From positions 765,635 to 829,634 of the forward strand of contig NC_018394.1 of the NCBI RefSeq assembly GCF_000208865.1: a DNA stretch of 64,000 nt, read 5' to 3'. Source of the DNA: Neospora caninum Liverpool. Lineage: Eukaryota > Apicomplexa > Conoidasida > Eucoccidiorida > Sarcocystidae. The notes under the pieces were generated by a model, which did not search any database, was not told the origin of the DNA, and saw only the letters and a list, made by a program, of their open reading frames with translations. Numbering within the stretch: the first letter of the stretch is position 1; every line of letters begins with the position of its first letter. Shown piece by piece: positions 59,629-64,000 of this stretch. Position numbers and translations under genes: made by a program.

Positions 59629-62261
59629 TTGTCTCAAATGATCACACGGGTCTTGATCTTTGGTGGCCGAAGGGAAGCAGCTCTGGGCACTGCGAGAGGC
59701 GCCGCGACCTGTACGTACACCCGGGGAGCAGGTTGAGTCCAACTGTGGAGGCACGTATGTAGTTTCCGAAAACGAGGGGTTTCGTGATTTATAAGCATCG
59801 AAGTCTTGACCAAAAGTCGCGCTGCCCTACAATCCGTCCTTCCTTCTGCCACTCCCCTCCGCATCGTCTCCGGAGTCTTCGTCACGCCCAAGTCGAGAGC
59901 GTCGACGGGACCCGCGTTCTTCCATCTGTCCTGGGTTTCCAGTGGCTGGTGCTTGAAACGGTGTTTCGCTTCGTGGTGCCACGCGTACCGGAACGGGAAG
60001 GGGCCCAGACAGCGGACTGCAAGAGGGCGGCCTTCCTGACTGTTCGTAGCGAAAGTGCCGTGACAAGGGAAAAACGAGTCGCTAGGACGTATTGCCCCAG
60101 AGAAGAAACTCACTCACCGCCTCTTCCCCGCTCTCAGCTCCTGTCGTAGCTGTTCTTCTCCGATGATTTTCCGGCCGGAAGGCCATCGAGGCGAGGACAG
60201 CGGAAGGCACAGTCGCAGAGAGAGTGCCCTGCTGCGCTTTTGAGGGGTGCTCTTGGCTACTCCTCCAGTCCAAGCGAGACTGCTAGAAGGGGCATTATGG
60301 GTCTCCCAGTCTTCGGAAAATTCCTGGCAAAACACGGTCGGGGCTGGGGAATCGCGACGCGTGGCGGAAGAAGCCCCGCTTTTCAAAGGAAATGATACTT
60401 TCTAACGGACGCCACTTTCAAAATCCACGGCAGGCTTTTCCTGCACAAATGCCCCCAAATTGTTCGGTCGGTTTCAGGAAAGCAACGTATAGCAATTAGA
60501 TGTAACCGCCGCTTTCGTAAAGCTTGCTTGCTGCCCCGCAAGCGCAGCGAAATCAGCTGGTCTTGAGCTAGAGAATTGGCTTCGTCCCGATCCGATTCAG
60601 TTTTGCCCGGTTCGACGGAAAGGGAGCGGTGTCCAAAAGCAGAATACGAATAAAAAACTGCTGCGTAGAAACGGCTTACCGCTCCGAAGCCCACTCCAGG
60701 GGGGCGCCTTTGGAAAACTTCTGCGGCGGCGAACCAGCAGCACACAGCCGAGACACCGCTCGCGGAAAGAGAAGACGCACTGTAGTGACAGTCCAGCGCG
60801 TTTTGAAGCGCAAGCATGACACAAGAGAGTGAACGGGGCCTCGTACAAGTGAGGGGTCACTCAAGCTGTTCTTCTCTATTTTGCTCGAAACCTTCACGAG
60901 CCGCTCGCCATAGAACAGGAGGTACAAGTGACTCGGCGCGAAAGCGGGCAAAACACTGCCGCCTACACAGGGGCTACGTGTGCAAAACTGCCTTGGAGTG
61001 CGAAAAGTGTCCATGCGCGTTACCGCGCCTGGAGCTGGAGCTCAGGCCAAGGAGAACGTCTTTCCTTGCGTGTTTTGTCAGTACGATCTGCTGTTTTGCC
61101 ATCAGGCATTTCTCTCCGAATTCGCGCCTGTCCTCTGTCTTTTCGGTCACCTGCGAACCCGGAACAGACGTCTCCGATACACACACTACTTTTTGTTTGC
61201 AGTTTGCTGTGCGCAAACGGACCAGCGGGCGGTAAAGCGCCCCCAGACGATGCCGAGTTGACCAAGATTTCGTTTCTCCTTCTGCGAGGAACAGACGCAG
61301 CGGGTAAATCGTGTTCGGCGGGGACGCGCAAGGGAACTTTCGGAGAGCCGTCTCGTCTCTCCGTACAGGCGTCTTCTCCTGTACTCAGCACGGGCACCTC
61401 GAACCGCGTCTAGGAAGAACACGTGCCAGTCTCCCACACCAGCTACGTTGTGAACTTCATCGCGCGATAATCATCCTTCCGTGCCAAGGAGTCTCTCGTC
61501 AGTGCTGCGGTGAACTGCGGACTCGGTCTTCCCAGCCTCCTCCAGATTGCCGGCTGGCCGTACGGAAAACTCCTCGTTCCGTCTGGGCATGCAGCAGAGC
61601 CTTGAAGAAAAGGCTCTGGACCCTGAACAGATCCTAGAAAGGCACACTCCCTTGAGCGACCGGTTCTCCTGGTGGCAAAAGCGTGTATGCATCTCCGCTT
61701 CCATGGCGCGGTAGCAAGGCTTGTTGAGTTTCCGTCTCCTGGCTGGCCTGGTCCTTCAACTTGCGAGAGATTGGCTGTGCGTCGGGGAACATTCGATGCA
61801 GTGCATCATCTGTCACGAGTAGCTGAATGTTGTATCGATATTCGAGGTCTCTTTCCTCCGGTGAGTGTCGGTGCACTGTGGACGCGTAACAGCAGAGTCA
61901 GGTACTCCGCTGCATTCGTGTGTGCAGCCAAGGAGTGCTGCCTCGCTCTCTTCCGCCGAATTAATTCCCCGTCTTCCCAAACTCCAGAACAGGTTTGTTC
62001 TGTTTGCGCTCTGCATCGAGCCTTGTGTGTGTCGCAATATGTTTTGGCGGATGCCCCACGGCGTGTGCGAGTCGTTATTCGTCGTGGCGTGCCGCATCGC
62101 GTCTTCTCCAGATGGTCCACGAAGAAGAGAGGTGACGTTAGGCAGCGAAGAGACAGCCTCGACTGCCTCAACCAGCCGCAAATCTCAGAGACCGGAAGGG
62201 GCTGGAATCCTGCGATTTCAGAAGCGCTCAATCACCGCGGCCGGGCGGTTTTATTGTAAAC
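59629..62261. other. Divergent intergenic region
   Basis: Between the CBM20 gene (minus) and the coiled-coil gene (plus), so both promoters should lie here. Many short overlapping frames occur on both strands, none with coherent splice signals or motifs. The minus-strand frame upstream of 59628 stays open a further 42 codons but begins only with GTG. Confidence 0.45.
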
Positions 62262-64000
62262 ATGGACACTTCTAACGTTACCGACAGAGCCGAGGCTGCA
62301 GAGGCCTCGGGAAGGGAAGACATGCGAGAGGAGGGGAAACTTGGCGCGGGGAAGGAGGAGGCAATTCAACGGTCTGTGGATACCGCGTTGGATGACTACA
62401 GATCGCTGCATAGGAAACAGTATGAAGATCGACTACGGCGCGAGGCAGCGGAGGAGGAAAAGGCGAAAAGGTTAGCAGAGGAACGGGTGAGTGCAGATGC
62501 CTGTCTCGTACCATGTTTCCATGGGACATCCGCTCTGTGCTTTCGTACGTTCTTCACTCTAGGGTCGCCGCATTGTCTCTGTCACAGGTCCCGTCAGCGC
62601 CTCCCGTGACCCCGGCGGCTTCTCCCTCCGGTTACATCACAGAGAGGAACCCTCATGTGTTCAGTTGGTTTTGGTGCACATACCCGTGTCGGCCAATGTT
62701 CCGATGCTTCGTTTTCTCTCGTACGGGCTGCATTTTGCGTTTGTCTTTCTGTTCAGAAAGGATACGAAATGGCAGCGAAACTGCAGCAGGAAGAGGAGAG
62801 CATCCTGGCAACTCGGATGGCTGCGGATGCGGAAATGAGTCGCCAGCTTTTTGCGCAGTTGAATCATCATGTTCAGCCCGGGCCATCAGTGAGCCCAGCC
62901 GATCGAGACGGTGCAGTCTGCGAAGGCACTCCTGATGCTTCTACTGGGGTGTACTCGGCCGAGTGGTACGAGCAGCTCCGACAGCAACAAGAACAAGAGA
63001 GACGATTGATGGAAGGCTATAGTGCTTTTCCGCCCCAGTCTGACGAGGACAAGTGAGGATTCCAAAATCGGAGCATTAGGCGGCGATCGACTGGTGTGAC
63101 GTGTAGCGTGGGGCTTCGGAATGAGAAACAACAGGTTCAGTGGTGCCTCGCGGACCAAACGCGTTCCGAGACATGCACTTTGTCCAGTAGCCACTTTTCT
63201 ATTCCGTATTGAGGCAGACGCTGCGGTGGCCTTCGTGTCAGAGATAGAAAGGCTTGGTTGCTACCACGGGATGCGATGCATGCTCAGATGCTGTGTGTTT
63301 ATTCTCCATGTACGGGGTGACAACAGGGAGTCCAAAAACTTTCTCAAAGTATCCGTTGAGGGCAGCGGTTGTCTTAACGTCGTTTACTTCTGGTGGCTCT
63401 TGCCTTCCCGGGAGAAAATCTCGGGAGCGATGTGCGCTGATGTGCGGATTTACACGCAGTGTGCGGCCACCTATGCGGACGAACTACACCGAGCGTCTTA
63501 TCGACGACGGCCCTGTTCGCTGGATTCCCTCCACTGGCGGCTTCTCAGAGAGGTAAAGAACAGTCGATAAAGGTGTCCCTCTTCTGCGGTGTTTCGCTTC
63601 GGTTTCCGACGGGATTCGCCTGTTTGTTTCCTTTCATCGAGTTGTCTGTGCCGTGGCGGTCCTGAAAGCCAAACTTTGGCTTGTCTCGCTGGACGCGTAG
63701 ATCAAGAGTTCTCATACCGCTGACGAATGCCCTCTCGCCCCAGAAGATTAAGTCCTGAACAGTTTGTTGGCTCGCAACAACTCCGAACACCTGAATGTCA
63801 AACGAGCTGGGGCAAACCTCGGGTGCCGCGGCAGGTTGTTGCAGGTTCAGTTCGAGACTTTGCCACTTCTGATATTTCACGCAGGGGATCACTACTCTCT
63901 ATTTTGTTCACTTCTCTCCAGCCTTTTAGGTCCTCCCGCAAGTCCAGTAGGCGGAGGCTGGTCCTGGATGGAAGACGCTATGCGCGAGGCATTGGGACTG
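62262..64000 (+). CDS. Charged coiled-coil protein with UBXN7-like motif (3' partial)
   Basis: Four exons join in phase: 62262-62486, 62757-63052, 63460-63552 and 63922 to the window edge, giving about 231 residues. Exon 1 is highly charged and helical (YEDRLRREAAEEEKAKRLAEER); exon 2 continues with KGYEMAAKLQQEEE and YEQLRQQQEQERRLMEGY, likely coiled coil. Exon 3 begins, after a split Asn codon AA|T, with NVRPPMRTNYTERLIDDGPVRW. This resembles the VR-x-P-(I/M) segment that precedes the thioredoxin-like UAS domain in UBXN7/Ubx5-type p97 cofactors. Exon 4 reads GGGWSWMEDAMREALG. An apparent stop at 63054 belongs to a GTGAGG donor. No UBX domain is visible because the gene runs off the window, so family assignment is tentative. 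Confidence 0.6.

Noticed and set aside
59629..59754. N-terminal extension of the CBM20 protein
   Set aside because: The extension starts with GTG; no in-frame ATG upstream of 59628 within the open frame.
62588..62630. Possible small exon encoding a Pro/Ala-rich stretch in the coiled-coil gene
   Set aside because: It breaks the phase needed for the KGYEMAAKL exon, whereas direct splicing 62486/62757 is in phase.
63054..63056. TGA that appears to end the coiled-coil gene at residue 174
   Set aside because: It is part of AA|GTGAGG, a strong donor, and two downstream exons continue in phase.
1..64000. CRISPR arrays, bacterial operons, riboswitches, insertion sequences, tRNA or rRNA genes
   Set aside because: None seen; repeats are simple microsatellites and one intronic tandem repeat, and gene structure is plainly eukaryotic.

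Overview
The window looks like nuclear DNA from a Toxoplasma-clade coccidian (Toxoplasma, Hammondia or Neospora). The grounds are intron-rich genes with GT-AG introns, GC-rich exons with Ser/Ala/Arg-rich low-complexity inserts, intronic (TA)n microsatellites, TTTAGGG-type telomere-like units, and housekeeping proteins with large lineage-specific insertions. It is a draft assembly: a 100-N gap sits inside one gene. Gene models below were built by hand from splice sites, reading-phase continuity and remembered protein families; no search was run.

Layout, left to right: a ZC3HC1/NIPA-like C3HC zinc-finger protein (minus, 3' end outside the window); a small unrecognised 139-aa protein (plus); casein kinase 2 catalytic subunit (plus, 7 exons); the 26S proteasome scaffold RPN2/PSMD1 (minus, 21 exons, spanning the gap); ribosomal proteins L13/eL13 (minus) and S16/uS9 (plus) sharing a divergent intergenic region; an LC8-type dynein light chain and a plastid-type ribosomal protein bL33 packed 206 bp apart (plus); a 12-exon MATH-BTB protein resembling SPOP (plus); a short four-exon gene of unknown function (plus); a 2021-aa BEACH-WD40 protein of the FAN/NSMAF type (plus); a large CBM20 (starch-binding) protein with C-terminal hydrophobic segments (minus); and the 5' part of a coiled-coil gene with a UBXN7-like motif (plus, runs off the right edge).

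There is no operon logic. Neighbours are independently transcribed, although three genes touch ubiquitin-dependent proteolysis: RPN2, the SPOP-like putative CUL3 adaptor and, tentatively, the terminal UBX-like gene. The C3HC protein belongs to a family that also includes an F-box-like SCF adaptor.

Most notable: the SPOP-like gene and the unknown gene, both broken into exons too short to stand out as open frames; a CBM20 fold apparently inflated by two long insertions and coupled to a membrane region; an insertion of about 80 residues in the CK2 nucleotide-binding lobe; a bL33 that has lost most zinc-ligand cysteines; and an assembly artefact that duplicates an RPN2 exon at the gap.
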